From the NCBI RefSeq assembly GCF_900105165.1, contig NZ_LT629740.1, forward strand, positions 5,890,001-5,954,000: DNA of 64,000 nucleotides, given 5' to 3'. The stretch comes from Mucilaginibacter mallensis (GTDB lineage: Bacteria; Bacteroidota; Bacteroidia; Sphingobacteriales; Sphingobacteriaceae). The notes under the pieces are model-generated. The model had not been told where the DNA came from and did no database searches. It saw only the letters and a list, made by a program, of their open reading frames with translations. Within the stretch, counting starts at the first letter, position 1; the number at the start of each line of letters is the position of its first letter. Shown piece after piece: positions 34,890 through 43,385 of the stretch. The position numbers were made by a program, and so were the translations under genes.

Positions 34890-35408
34890 CTAATTCATCC
34901 CGTCCGGTTGAAAATCCAATGAAACAGAATTCATGCAGAACCTTTTGTGCGTTGGTGCTGGGCCATCATCAAATATATGCCCTAAGTGCGAGCCGCATCG
35001 GGCGCAGATCACTTCGGTGCGTTCCATGCCTAATGAATTATCGGCCTTATAGATCACACTGTTCTTCCTGATCGGTTCAAAAAAGCTGGGCCAGCCGCAA
35101 TCGCTCGCAAACTTAGCATCCGAGCGGAACAATACATTGCCACATACCGCACAGTAATAGGTACCCTTTGCATTGCTGTTCCAGAATTTCCCGGTGAAAG
35201 GGCGCTCGGTATCCTGCTCGCGGGCAACGGCATACAGGTCGGGAGGCAATATCTTTTTCCATTCGGAATTGCTCACCTTTAGGGGCTTGGTATCGGTGTT
35301 GGAATAATAGGGGTTGTTCTCGTGTCCTTTGTCTGACTTAAATTGCTGCGCATGAGCACCTGTAATGGAGCTAATTACAATAGCGATTAATATAATTGCT
35401 GATCTCAT
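34890..35408 (-). CDS. msrB: Peptide-methionine (R)-S-oxide reductase, exported
   Basis: A 172-aa MsrB with a signal peptide (ends GAHAQQ). The zinc knuckles CAVCG and CARCG, DCGWPSFFEP, GSHLGHIFDDGP and the catalytic RFCMNSVSLDF all match the family. It reduces methionine-(R)-sulfoxide in proteins, here in the periplasm. Its start overlaps the msrA stop by 4 bp, so the two are translationally coupled. Confidence 0.95.
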   Translation of the reverse strand: MRSAIILIAIVISSITGAHAQQFKSDKGHENNPYYSNTDTKPLKVSNSEWKKILPPDLYAVAREQDTERPFTGKFWNSNAKGTYYCAVCGNVLFRSDAKFASDCGWPSFFEPIRKNSVIYKADNSLGMERTEVICARCGSHLGHIFDDGPAPTHKRFCMNSVSLDFQPDGMN

Positions 35409-36034
35409 TTTAGTTTGTCTTTAAATACCTTTTTAAATTTATCCAGTTCGGGCTGTATCACATATTTGCAATAAGGCTTGTTGCCATTTTGATTAAAATA
35501 GTCCTGGTGATAATCCTCAGCCTTGTAAAAAGCGGTGTAGGGCGTTACCTGGGTTACTATTTTGTTTTTATAGGCCTTTTCTTCATTCAGCTTATTAATA
35601 TAATAATCGGCCTTTTGTTTTTGGAAGGCGTTATGGTAAAAGATAGCCGAGCGGTATTGTGTGCCCACGTCGTTACCCTGGCGGTTAAGCTGTGTGGGGT
35701 CGTGCGCTACAAAAAAGGCAGCCAGCAGCTCATCATAAGTAATTACAGAGGGATCGTAAATAATGTTACAAGCCTCGGCATGGCCGGTTGCGCCTGTGCA
35801 AACCTGTTGATAAGTTGGGTTGGCCACATGCCCGCCAGCATAGCCGGATACAACCTTTTTTACACCCTTTAATTGCTGAAATTTGGCTTCGGTACACCAA
35901 AAGCAACCGGTGGCAAATGTGGCGGTATCAATGGTCGGCTTAAAATGGGTTTTACTGTTGTGCAATGGTGTTGCCGCAAATGCGGTAACCCCGGTAGTTA
36001 GTAAAATGGCTAATAAATAAATTATCTTTTTCAT
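35405..36034 (-). CDS. msrA: Peptide-methionine (S)-S-oxide reductase, exported
   Basis: A 209-aa MsrA with a signal peptide (ends AFA). The active site GCFWCTEAKF (C44), GYAGG, THAEACNIIYDP-type helix (GHAEA) and YHQDYFNQN tail are all present. It reduces methionine-(S)-sulfoxide. First gene of an msrAB operon, divergent from the DUF1543 gene at 36204 with a 29-bp palindrome in the gap. Confidence 0.95.
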   Translation of the reverse strand: MKKIIYLLAILLTTGVTAFAATPLHNSKTHFKPTIDTATFATGCFWCTEAKFQQLKGVKKVVSGYAGGHVANPTYQQVCTGATGHAEACNIIYDPSVITYDELLAAFFVAHDPTQLNRQGNDVGTQYRSAIFYHNAFQKQKADYYINKLNEEKAYKNKIVTQVTPYTAFYKAEDYHQDYFNQNGNKPYCKYVIQPELDKFKKVFKDKLK

Positions 36035-36159
36035 ATAGATGTTAAGGGCCGTAATTATGGGTATAAACGTAAAAAATATGCGCTCGTATTTGCTAAGTAC
36101 GCTTCAATTATATTAAAAGCAGCGTTTGCACACAATTGTGATGTTAGGCTGACAAATAC

Positions 36160-36188
36160 AATCTTAACCTTTGCCAAAGGTTAAGATT
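36160..36188. promoter_or_regulatory. 29-bp perfect palindrome between msrA and the DUF1543 gene
   Basis: AATCTTAACCTTTG (36160-36173) and CAAAGGTTAAGATT (36175-36188) are exact 14-base reverse complements around a single C. It ends 15 bp before the ATG at 36204 and 125 bp before msrA. It looks like a repressor or activator site, or a structured 5' leader of the DUF1543 transcript. Confidence 0.6.
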
Positions 36189-36203
36189 AATTACCTTTAT
36201 CCT

Positions 36204-36773
36204 ATGGCAAACCTTAAACTTTTTATGTTATTATTAGGCTGCAAGCCCCCCGGCAGGCATACCGAGCAGCACGATGTTTTCTTTGGGATCGCAGCTTCAC
36301 TTAATGAGCTTGTACCACAGATAAAAGCTTTCTGGCCCGAGCCGGAGAAGATACATATTGATGCCTGGCGCGAAGTAAATACCGTAGATGGCTTTGAGAT
36401 GAAAATAATTGCAAAAGATGCGAATCACATCGGCACAACTGAACCTACTAATAAGTTATTCTTCATTAATCTTGGTGGCTACCAGGAAAACCGGTTTGAG
36501 GAACAGCATTACGTTTTACTTACAGTTAAAACCGACAGGGCACTGGCGTTTAAAGAGGCCAAAGAAACCTTGTTCTTTAAACATAATCATTTTGAAGGCG
36601 GAAACCCACATATTGATGATAAATACGGTATTGATGTGGATGACCTTTACCAGATCGAGGAAATATTATCCCCCGAATTAAAAGAGCAATACACCATAGA
36701 ATTGGTACCGGCATCAGGCTTATTGGAAGACCCAATCTCGCTAGGCTATTTGAAATTGAGCTCGCTGGTATAA
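36204..36773 (+). CDS. DUF1543 family protein
   Basis: A 189-aa protein from the ATG at 36204; the frame from 36171 runs back through the palindrome and is unlikely. It starts MANLKLFMLLLGCKPPGRHTEQHDVFFGIA, the DUF1543 opening, with HIDAWREVNTVDGFEMKI and FFINLGGYQENRFEEQHY. No signal peptide, so cytoplasmic. Function unknown. Divergent from msrAB. Confidence 0.9.
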   Translation: MANLKLFMLLLGCKPPGRHTEQHDVFFGIAASLNELVPQIKAFWPEPEKIHIDAWREVNTVDGFEMKIIAKDANHIGTTEPTNKLFFINLGGYQENRFEEQHYVLLTVKTDRALAFKEAKETLFFKHNHFEGGNPHIDDKYGIDVDDLYQIEEILSPELKEQYTIELVPASGLLEDPISLGYLKLSSLV

Positions 36774-36776
36774 CAT

Positions 36777-36804
36777 AAAAAAGCCTGGTACCTCTACCAG
36801 GCTT
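36777..36804 (-). terminator. Terminator of the exported protein gene at 36845
   Basis: AAGCCTGGTA and TACCAGGCTT form a perfect 10-bp stem with loop CCTC; the T-run (TTTTTT) is on the minus-strand side, so it serves the 36845-37417 gene. Just ahead on the minus strand is TTATAGGTTAGGTTG. Confidence 0.8.
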
Positions 36805-36844
36805 AAGCAACCTAACCTATAAATTACCGCTCGCGACGGCAATG

Positions 36845-37417
36845 CTATTTTGCGCTTTGATCAAACAAATACTTAACCTTATACTCCTGTATAGAGGCAT
36901 CGTATTTAGTTAACTCATTGTCGCATTGAAATTCGCTTTCAATTGTATACTTGAATTTGGTGTTTTGGGCATACGTTTTTTCGAGATCTTTAATAGTTAA
37001 AGGCTCAACAGCATCTTTAACCGATGCGCTGAAATAAAAGCTATCTACAGGTTTTTCGCCTTTGCCTTGCTGTACTAATTTTGGGTGACTATAGATGTAG
37101 AAATCCTTTGTATCGATGATCTTATAGTCAACATTATTATAAAAGCGGTAATCGCTGTTATTGGCGTGGTAGCCAAATATTTCATTTTTCATGAATACCT
37201 GCTTTTTGCCATCGTGCCAAACCGTTACTTTGCCGCCACCCAAAAAATCATTCAGAGTAATGTGATTTGCATCGCTGCCGTTGGTTTCGAAACTTAATTT
37301 ATGGTTTACATAATCATCAGCAGTAAGGTATAAACCCATTGCTTTATCCTGTGCAAAGGACCGTGTTGCAAAGGAGGCTATCGCTAAAAAGGCGATAATT
37401 AATTTGAAATTTTTCAT
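36845..37417 (-). CDS. Exported protein of unknown function, 190 aa
   Basis: A 190-aa protein with a signal peptide (ends TRSFAQ). A beta-rich body contains GLYLTADDYVNHKLSFETNG, a lysine/glycine HDGKKQVFMKNEIFGY segment and a short C-terminal part with a single Cys (EFQCDNEL). The pattern 'YLTADDYVNHKLS' is seen in other Bacteroidota exported proteins, but I cannot name a family. Downstream of the porin gene in the same direction. Confidence 0.65.
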   Translation of the reverse strand: MKNFKLIIAFLAIASFATRSFAQDKAMGLYLTADDYVNHKLSFETNGSDANHITLNDFLGGGKVTVWHDGKKQVFMKNEIFGYHANNSDYRFYNNVDYKIIDTKDFYIYSHPKLVQQGKGEKPVDSFYFSASVKDAVEPLTIKDLEKTYAQNTKFKYTIESEFQCDNELTKYDASIQEYKVKYLFDQSAK

Positions 37418-37495
37418 TTTCTTAAAATTTAATCTGTCAGTTATCAGGGGTTAAATGAGGGTGCCGGTAACTGACAAACAGCACCCTCATTGCAT

Positions 37496-38827
37496 TTAAA
37501 ATCTTACGATCAGGTCCATCGCTGCTGTGTACTGATCTTTTTTAGTGCCATTGTCATATGGTGTTATGCCATCAGCGTAGGCACGTTCGTATCTTATTTC
37601 AGGGCGTATTCTTATATAGTCATTAAAGTAGTGAACAAAACCTATGGTGTGGCTTGAGTACCATGTTGCATAGCCTGTTCTGCCGCCTTGCGGATCATTT
37701 AAAGCATCGTTACGGATGGAGAAATAGTTTTTAGGTGAAACGAAGATCTGGAAGTAGTTTACGATGCCTATCGCGTTCTCTGTTCCGGGTATCAGGTTAC
37801 CCGGGCCAACACCGGTGAGAAATTGCTGCGCAGGACCGTTAATTACTGTACCGCCGGTAAGCGCATGGTATTGCCACATGTAATAAGCTTCCGTCATCAT
37901 GTGGAAGGTTTCATTAAACTTGTGTCCCCAGGTTGCAACTACCATTTGCAGGTCGTCGTGCTGGCGGGTGTAATCGCCATTACCTAGGGAGTTGATACCG
38001 CCATACAGAGAGTTATTATTATCATGCGATACCCAACGGGCCATCAATAAACCATTTATTTGAGCGGAGGGGCTCCATGGTGCCATGTCATTACCTGCAT
38101 GTACACCTACTTCTAATTGCCAGTATGAGCCTAATTTAAAAGTTGCCTGTGCACCGGTAAAGGTGTAGGGGTCAACGGTAAACATTAAGGAGTGTGAGTA
38201 TAGGTAGTTATCTGTTGCCCATTGTGCTTCAATATCTGCTGGTGATATAAAACGGCCTACTTTTAATAGCATTCCATCGGCTATTTTAGGGAAGTAGATC
38301 AAGCCATACATTTCAGCCGGATCGAAGCCATATTTGTTGTTGTTACCAAGTAACTGGTTGCTGAAATAGCCCTTACCTGTAGTATACCTGTAATCGGTAC
38401 CAAAAATGGTGGTAACCAGGAAACCGGCAGAAACATGATCGGTTTGAACCGTGTTTGGTTGCAGGTCGAATTTTAATCCTACCTGATCGAGCACTACGTT
38501 ATTTGGTATAAGATCATAAGATGTTGGGGCATTTGAGTTCTTTGAACTACTGATATTAGCGCCCGGATCGATCCAGCCATAGATCCTGAATTTGGTATGG
38601 GTAAGGCCAAGTGCCTTTTGCATAGGATATAGTGGTGCGGTGCCATCAGAGCCAATTAGCGGACCGCCATCCCAGTCGCTTGTTGGGAACGGTGGATCAG
38701 GAAGTGGGGAAGGTAGGGAGCGTTTTACAGAATCTTTTGTGTTGCTTACGGATTGAACTGCTGTTTGGGAGAATACTTTAATTGTGACAGCAGATAGCAG
38801 CATAAAAGTAATTAGATGTTTTTTCAT
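37496..38827 (-). CDS. Outer-membrane porin, BBP2/OmpL-like beta-barrel
   Basis: A 443-aa protein with a signal peptide (ends KVFSQ). The ATG at 38827 begins that signal; the frame from 38875 adds 16 unlike residues. The body consists of ~20 beta strands and matches the putative beta-barrel porin-2 family: KFRIYGWIDPGANISSS, VLDQVGLKFDLQPN, ADGMLLKVGRFISPADIE and RIRPEIRYERAYADG near the end. It probably carries small solutes. A sigma-54-like promoter lies upstream, with a sigma-54 activator gene beyond it. Confidence 0.85.
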   Translation of the reverse strand: MKKHLITFMLLSAVTIKVFSQTAVQSVSNTKDSVKRSLPSPLPDPPFPTSDWDGGPLIGSDGTAPLYPMQKALGLTHTKFRIYGWIDPGANISSSKNSNAPTSYDLIPNNVVLDQVGLKFDLQPNTVQTDHVSAGFLVTTIFGTDYRYTTGKGYFSNQLLGNNNKYGFDPAEMYGLIYFPKIADGMLLKVGRFISPADIEAQWATDNYLYSHSLMFTVDPYTFTGAQATFKLGSYWQLEVGVHAGNDMAPWSPSAQINGLLMARWVSHDNNNSLYGGINSLGNGDYTRQHDDLQMVVATWGHKFNETFHMMTEAYYMWQYHALTGGTVINGPAQQFLTGVGPGNLIPGTENAIGIVNYFQIFVSPKNYFSIRNDALNDPQGGRTGYATWYSSHTIGFVHYFNDYIRIRPEIRYERAYADGITPYDNGTKKDQYTAAMDLIVRF

Positions 38828-38883
38828 TTTTCTATATTTTATATTTCGATGTTCACTGATTGTATTTATGAACATTCGCTATT

Positions 38884-38901
38884 ATGCCACTCTTGTGCCA
38901 G
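38884..38901 (-). promoter_or_regulatory. Candidate sigma-54 promoter of the porin gene
   Basis: On the minus strand CTGGCAC-AAGAG-TGGCAT has the invariant GG and GC with the required 10 bases between them, and one mismatch to the usual TTGC. It lies 57 bp upstream of the porin ATG and would start transcription near 38875. The next gene upstream is a sigma-54 activator. Confidence 0.5.
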
Positions 38902-39115
38902 CAATGGTGTTGTTATTAAATCGCTTATAATCAATGGAATAAATATGTGTTTTTGCTTCTGTTTCAAAATGATGCTATCAATTTGATAGGGTTGATTGTC
39001 AATTTGAATATGGGGAGGGAGATAATAATTCATTGAGGGGAAAGGATATCCTGAAGTAACGTAATAGCCCATGAAAAGCCAATAACTATATAATATATTA
39101 ACCAGTTTTCGCAGC

Positions 39116-39196
39116 GGTCTCTCGCAGAGGACCCTGCGTGGTTGTGAATTGGACTAAACACCTTGCATGCGTGCGCAGGGTCCTCTGCCAGAGACC
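39116..39196. repeat. 23-bp inverted repeat
   Basis: Arms 39116-39138 and 39174-39196 match at 22 of 23 bases (GGTCTCTCGCAGAGG...), with a 35-base spacer. It lies between the porin and activator genes in the otherwise empty spacer 38902-39265. It could be a dispersed repeat or an activator-binding structure. Confidence 0.6.
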
Positions 39197-39265
39197 CTGC
39201 GGGGACAAAATATGGATAGGGGCTTTATTATTCAGTTTGGATAAAAGAAATGCCGTAGCAAAGGA

Positions 39266-40606
39266 TCAGACTATTTTATATTCTTCTATTTTGCGGTATA
39301 AAGTGGAGATACTTATACCTAAAAGGCGTGCCGCCTCGCCTTTATTGCCTTTTGCATGATACAGCGCTTTTTTTATAAACTGGCTCTCGATAAGCGATAG
39401 GTTAAATGGTTGTGTACTATCGCTGCCATCGTTATCATGCATAAAAAATTCAATGGGGAGCAAATCGGTGGTGAGGGTTTCACCGTTGGCTAATATCACA
39501 ACACGTTCAATAACATTCTTCAGCTCGCGGATGTTTCCCTTCCACTCGTGCCCGGTTAAAACTTTGATAAACTCCGGATCCATATTAATAACCGAGCGGT
39601 TTATTTTATTGGCAAATCTTTTTAAGAAATAATTAGCCAGCATTTCAATATCGTCACGGCGCTCGCGCAAGGGTGGCAAGGTGATGGTAAATACCGAAAG
39701 CCTGTAAAAAAGATCGGCCCTGAATTTATTATGCTCAATCTCTTGCTTCAGGTCCTTATTAGTAGCAGCTATTATGCGCACATTTGATGTAGTGGTTTTA
39801 GAGTCGCCAATTTTGTGGAATGTGCCATCCTCTAAAACGCGTAACAACTTTGCCTGTAGCTCAAGGCTCAGCTCACCTATCTCATCCAGAAAGAGTGTGC
39901 TGTTATTGGCTTCTTCAATTAAGCCCTTCTTGTCCTTATTAGCCCCTGTAAATGCACCTGCTACATAGCCGAATAATTCGCTGTTCAATAATTCGCTTGA
40001 AAATGAGCTGCAATTTAGAGCGATAAACGGGTTTGCCTTGCGGTCGCTCTCTTCGTGTATAGCCTTTGCAAAAACTTCTTTACCTGTTCCGGTTTCGCCC
40101 AATAATAAAACAGTGGTATTGGTATGCGAAACTTTTACAGCCAAATCAATTGCACTAATTATAGCCGGCGAACTTCCTAATATGGTTTCAAAGCTATAGG
40201 GCCTGGCAGCGGTGTTTTCGAGCTGATAAGTTTTAAACTGGTGATTGGCTTTAGCTAAGGCTTTACGTAATAAGGGTAAAATCTTGTCATTATCATCGCC
40301 TTTGGTAAGGTAATCGAAGGCCCCGTTTTGCATAGCCCTTACGCTATCCTTTATTGATCCGAATGCGGTTAAATTAATTACCTCAATATAAGAATGGATA
40401 CGCTTTATGCGTTTTACCAGTTCAATCCCATTTTCATCAGGCAACTGTACGTCACTTATTACAACCCTTACATCCTCGTTTTCCAAAAGCTTTATACCGG
40501 CTTTGGCTGATTGGGCTTTTAATACATGGTACCCATCTATTTCAATAATCCTTGCAAGCAAACTAAGTAGCCTGGCTTCATCCTCTACAATTAAAATAGA
40601 TTGCAT
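39266..40606 (-). CDS. Sigma-54-dependent response regulator, NtrC type
   Basis: A 446-aa protein from the ATG at 40606 (MQSILIVEDEARLL); the longer frame to 40696 adds 30 unlike residues. A receiver domain (1-120) has the phosphoacceptor Asp in VVISDVQLPDENG. The AAA+ domain (~150-380) has Walker A GETGTGKE, the sigma-54 contact loop GAFTGA and LFLDEIGE (Walker B). A Fis-type HTH ends it (NKGEAARLLGISISTLYRKIEEY). It activates sigma-54 RNA polymerase when phosphorylated. No kinase gene is adjacent. Confidence 0.95.
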   Translation of the reverse strand: MQSILIVEDEARLLSLLARIIEIDGYHVLKAQSAKAGIKLLENEDVRVVISDVQLPDENGIELVKRIKRIHSYIEVINLTAFGSIKDSVRAMQNGAFDYLTKGDDNDKILPLLRKALAKANHQFKTYQLENTAARPYSFETILGSSPAIISAIDLAVKVSHTNTTVLLLGETGTGKEVFAKAIHEESDRKANPFIALNCSSFSSELLNSELFGYVAGAFTGANKDKKGLIEEANNSTLFLDEIGELSLELQAKLLRVLEDGTFHKIGDSKTTTSNVRIIAATNKDLKQEIEHNKFRADLFYRLSVFTITLPPLRERRDDIEMLANYFLKRFANKINRSVINMDPEFIKVLTGHEWKGNIRELKNVIERVVILANGETLTTDLLPIEFFMHDNDGSDSTQPFNLSLIESQFIKKALYHAKGNKGEAARLLGISISTLYRKIEEYKIV

Positions 40607-40723
40607 TTTCTGGTCAGTAATATTTATGCGATCTGTATATGCCAAAAAAGTGCCGAATTGTAAAAATCTCCATTTAAATGCTGATTTACACAGCATTCTG
40701 ATTCGTGGACAATATTTGTAAAC

Positions 40724-40756
40724 AAAAATACCCTCTCATAATGAAAGGGTATTTTT
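40724..40756 (-). terminator. Terminator of the 40804 gene
   Basis: AAAAATACCCT and AGGGTATTTTT flank CTCATAATGAA; both sides carry A/T runs, so it can act in either direction. It lies 48 bp after the stop of the 40804-41124 gene. Confidence 0.75.
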
Positions 40757-40803
40757 CAAATTGAATATATGTTTATAATTCAATTTAGAGGGAAGTGCTG
40801 ATC

Positions 40804-41124
40804 TTAATGCCTCAACCTGCCTGGATTGTAAGCTATCAAATATTGCAGACTGCTGCCGGCAGGGTTATGTGCATGGCTGCTTTCCTTATTATATTTTGCA
40901 TGCACCAGCTTTGATTTTACCAGGTGGAACATTTCTGACAGAAATTCAGGCAATACTTTTGCTGATATGGTTGGGAAATATTTCTTTTCAAGAGCTGCCT
41001 TTTCCTGATCGGTAGCCATGCTGAACTCCCAGGATTCGTCTGGCTTAAAGCCGTTTTCAACGGCGCAATTATTCAGGTCGTATACGTATAGTTTAGCCTT
41101 TTGCTCAATGGTTTCATTTATCAT
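40804..41124 (-). CDS. Small protein, 106 aa, function unknown
   Basis: A soluble 106-aa protein (MINETIEQKAKLYVYDLNNCAVENGFKPDESWEFSMATDQEK...). Contains a helical FLSEMFHLVKSKLVHAKYNKE segment. No signal peptide and no recognised family. Its ATG overlaps the TAA of a 40-aa gene upstream (TAATG), indicating translational coupling. Confidence 0.65.
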   Translation of the reverse strand: MINETIEQKAKLYVYDLNNCAVENGFKPDESWEFSMATDQEKAALEKKYFPTISAKVLPEFLSEMFHLVKSKLVHAKYNKESSHAHNPAGSSLQYLIAYNPGRLRH

Positions 41125-41246
41125 TATTTCTTCTTTTTGTTAAGGGGTAGTACTTCAATTTTCGCTGTGCTGGTTTTGCCCGATTGATAATCAGACGGGG
41201 CTTTTTTCCCAACCGGATTAGGCATAGATTTTTTGTCTTTACTCAT
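41124..41246 (-). CDS. Small basic protein, 40 aa, function unknown
   Basis: A lysine-rich 40-aa protein, beginning MSKDKKSMPNPVGKKAPSDY and ending PLNKKKK, whose stop overlaps the next start (TAATG). The coupling, a proper start and a non-random composition make it likely real, although it is short. Its basic character would suit nucleic-acid binding, which is only a guess. Confidence 0.55.
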   Translation of the reverse strand: MSKDKKSMPNPVGKKAPSDYQSGKTSTAKIEVLPLNKKKK

Positions 41247-41840
41247 GATTTGTAAATTAAATGATCGTCAAAAAAGCAGTAATTCAATTTTTGTTGCTTT
41301 ATGTTAGTGTAGCCTAAGCTTAAAAATTACCGTGTCAGAAAATTGGTAATGCCTAAGAGAAGAGTAAAATATTGGCGAGCCTAAATGTTTTTTTACAATG
41401 TAGTCATTATAATTTGGTAATCAGCACATTCCTTTTTCTAACGGTTTAAGTGTATTTGCATTGTTACACATATTATAATATTATTATCAGAAAAATTGAC
41501 ATAGGCCCGATTTTGCCTCTGAAACCGTTTTGAAAGGCTTTTGGCTTATAAATAATTGAAAATAGTTGATTTTTTTTAATTTTTGTAATAACTGCGCCTT
41601 ATTTAATCGTTTTTTGGAAAAAACATATAAATATTGCGCTGCTATTAATCATATTATATTTTTTATGGCTTTTTTTGACTAAAAGTGCTCATTTTTTACT
41701 CTTTTTTACAAGTTTTTCTGTTAAAAAAAGTTAAAAAATTATGCTACTAAAATTATAGATTATATATTTGTGCTATTGTTATTATCGGTCTAACCAAGCT
41801 TGTTCTTTATGATATAATAATGAGGTCAGTTAAAATGAAA
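41247..41840. other. AT-rich intergenic spacer, no gene seen
   Basis: About 590 bp, strongly AT-rich, upstream of the divergent pair formed by the small basic gene and beyond recO. No open frame with protein-like composition, tRNA or large hairpin was found; a promoter for the 41246 gene must lie in it, but no good consensus match was picked out. Confidence 0.4.
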
Positions 41841-41875
41841 AAAAGAGATAGCCCGAAAGCTTTCTCTTTTTTTTT
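41841..41875 (-). terminator. Terminator of the dgkA-like/recO operon
   Basis: AAAAGAGATAGC and GCTTTCTCTTTT pair with one mismatch over loop CCGAAA, with long T-runs on both strands, 16 bp after the recO stop. Confidence 0.75.
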
Positions 41876-41890
41876 GCCTTTTTTTCGGAA

Positions 41891-42616
41891 TTAACCTAAA
41901 ACCTCTTCAAGTACAGCCTGGGAGCGGATATTCCCAAAGCTTTCAATATGCAGCGCGTAGTACTCCAGGAGTTTGGAGATCAGGTAGCGCCGATCATCAT
42001 TAGATATTTTTAATTGGACGATGTTTTCAAAGCTGCATTGCAGCAGGTTGTAAAAATTGTGAGTATGCGGCGGCGACAGGTATGAAAAACTATCAGGCTT
42101 ATACTGGTTGAAAACACCGTTCTTCATATCAAAGTAGTCGGCATCATCAGCACGACTCATGTCGGGGTAAAAACCCAGGTAGCGCGTAAGCTGTATCAGG
42201 AATAATAAATGAAAGTTAGCCAAGCCCTCGGTGGCATTGTCCAATAGTTCAATAGCGCTAAATACAAATCCAAATAAATTCTCATCTGCCCCTTGCTGGC
42301 GTATGGCTTTATATAAAACTTCGTTCAGGAAAATAGCCAGACAACTTTTTATCACATCATACGGCACCGACAATAATACCGGCGAATTTTTAAGCTCGGA
42401 GATGCGCTGTATACTGGTATTATTTTTATGATATACCACCAGGTCGAGCAAATGCAGGGGCTGCAGCATATTGCGGCTTATTTTGGCCTTTGGCTTTTTT
42501 ACCCCATTAATGATGTATGATTGCAGGCCGAATTTTTCGGTAAACAGCTGCACTATAACGCTGCTTTCGCCATAATCGGTAGTCTTAAAAACGATGGCCC
42601 GCGTTTTATGCAGCAT
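41891..42616 (-). CDS. recO: DNA repair protein RecO
   Basis: A 241-aa RecO. The N-terminal OB fold (MLHKTRAIVFKTTDYGESSVIVQLFTEKFGLQSYIINGVKK) is typical, followed by an alpha-helical domain. The zinc-type Cys cluster of many RecO proteins is not evident. RecO loads RecA on SSB-coated DNA in the RecFOR pathway. Its start overlaps the upstream kinase gene by 11 bp, so they are co-transcribed. Confidence 0.93.
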   Translation of the reverse strand: MLHKTRAIVFKTTDYGESSVIVQLFTEKFGLQSYIINGVKKPKAKISRNMLQPLHLLDLVVYHKNNTSIQRISELKNSPVLLSVPYDVIKSCLAIFLNEVLYKAIRQQGADENLFGFVFSAIELLDNATEGLANFHLLFLIQLTRYLGFYPDMSRADDADYFDMKNGVFNQYKPDSFSYLSPPHTHNFYNLLQCSFENIVQLKISNDDRRYLISKLLEYYALHIESFGNIRSQAVLEEVLG

Positions 42617-42974
42617 GATTTATAAGTGCTAACAGCTTTGGTAAAAAGATGATACAACCGGTTATCAGCGCAAAGAAAGCGGCAATCAATACCGCGCCGG
42701 CGCTAACATCTTTTACATGCCCGGCAAGCTCGTTATAATCGGGGGATACCAGGTCGGTTAGAAATTCAATGGCGGTGTTGAATAGTTCGGCCATCAATAC
42801 CAGGGTAACGCAAAGGATGAGCCATTGCCATTCGTTTACCGATATATGCAGCGCGTAACCCATAAATGCAGCCAGCACGGTAGCCACCAAATGCACCCTG
42901 AAGTTAAGCTGTGTTTTTGCAGTGTAACCTATCCCCTTAAAAGCATAACCAAAACCGCGTATGAATTTTTTCAT
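42606..42974 (-). CDS. DgkA-type diacylglycerol/undecaprenol kinase
   Basis: A 122-aa integral membrane protein with three transmembrane helices. The family signature GYAFKGIGYTAKTQLNFRVHL and AELFNTAIEFLTDLVSPDYNELAGHVKDVSAGAVLI, including the catalytic/ATP-site E-x-x-N-T-A-I-E core, is clear. It phosphorylates diacylglycerol or undecaprenol; in Gram-positive relatives the substrate is undecaprenol. Overlaps recO by 11 bp. Confidence 0.9.
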   Translation of the reverse strand: MKKFIRGFGYAFKGIGYTAKTQLNFRVHLVATVLAAFMGYALHISVNEWQWLILCVTLVLMAELFNTAIEFLTDLVSPDYNELAGHVKDVSAGAVLIAAFFALITGCIIFLPKLLALINHAA

Positions 42975-43082
42975 CGAACCAAATTTAAAAATATAAAAGT
43001 TAATATACTGGTAGGTGTTTTTTTCATCCTCTTTCCGTCGCAGGCATTATCTGAACCGGAATTTTATGAATTTTTTGAATGA

Positions 43083-43380
43083 ACAGAATTCCATAAATTC
43101 CTTAATTCTTTAAATTCGGGTTCTGATAATTTGGGCGTTCCCGCTATTCAGCGGGCCGTGCTTTCCGCTCATACTACACAGGCATTAGGCGCAAGGCCGG
43201 TATCCGCTGCAATCACTAACGCAAAACTTCAACGCGCTCCGCCGACTCACCCGGTCTTAGCTTCGCTCGACCTCCCTCTCTTCGCCTGCGGCGGAAAGAG
43301 GGCAAAGCAATTTAAGTTATATATTGATTGCGTGCCAGAACAAAATGCTCCCTGTCTTGGTTCTTGAATCTTAACTCTTT
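43083..43380. repeat. GC-rich dispersed-repeat-like spacer
   Basis: Spacer with CCCGCT-ATTC-AGCGGG (43140-43155) and a palindromic TTCGCC-TGC-GGCGGA region near 43280-43300. Its GC-richness contrasts with the AT-rich flanks, and the pattern resembles dispersed intergenic repeats of this group. A 78-aa frame across it (43131-43367) is low-complexity and not a gene. Confidence 0.4.
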
Positions 43381-43385
43381 AACAA

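Noticed and set aside
38866..39072. A 68-aa minus-strand frame upstream of the porin
   Set aside because: It runs through the candidate sigma-54 promoter and has no protein-like pattern.
43131..43367. A 78-aa plus-strand frame
   Set aside because: Entirely inside the GC-rich palindromic spacer; low-complexity composition.
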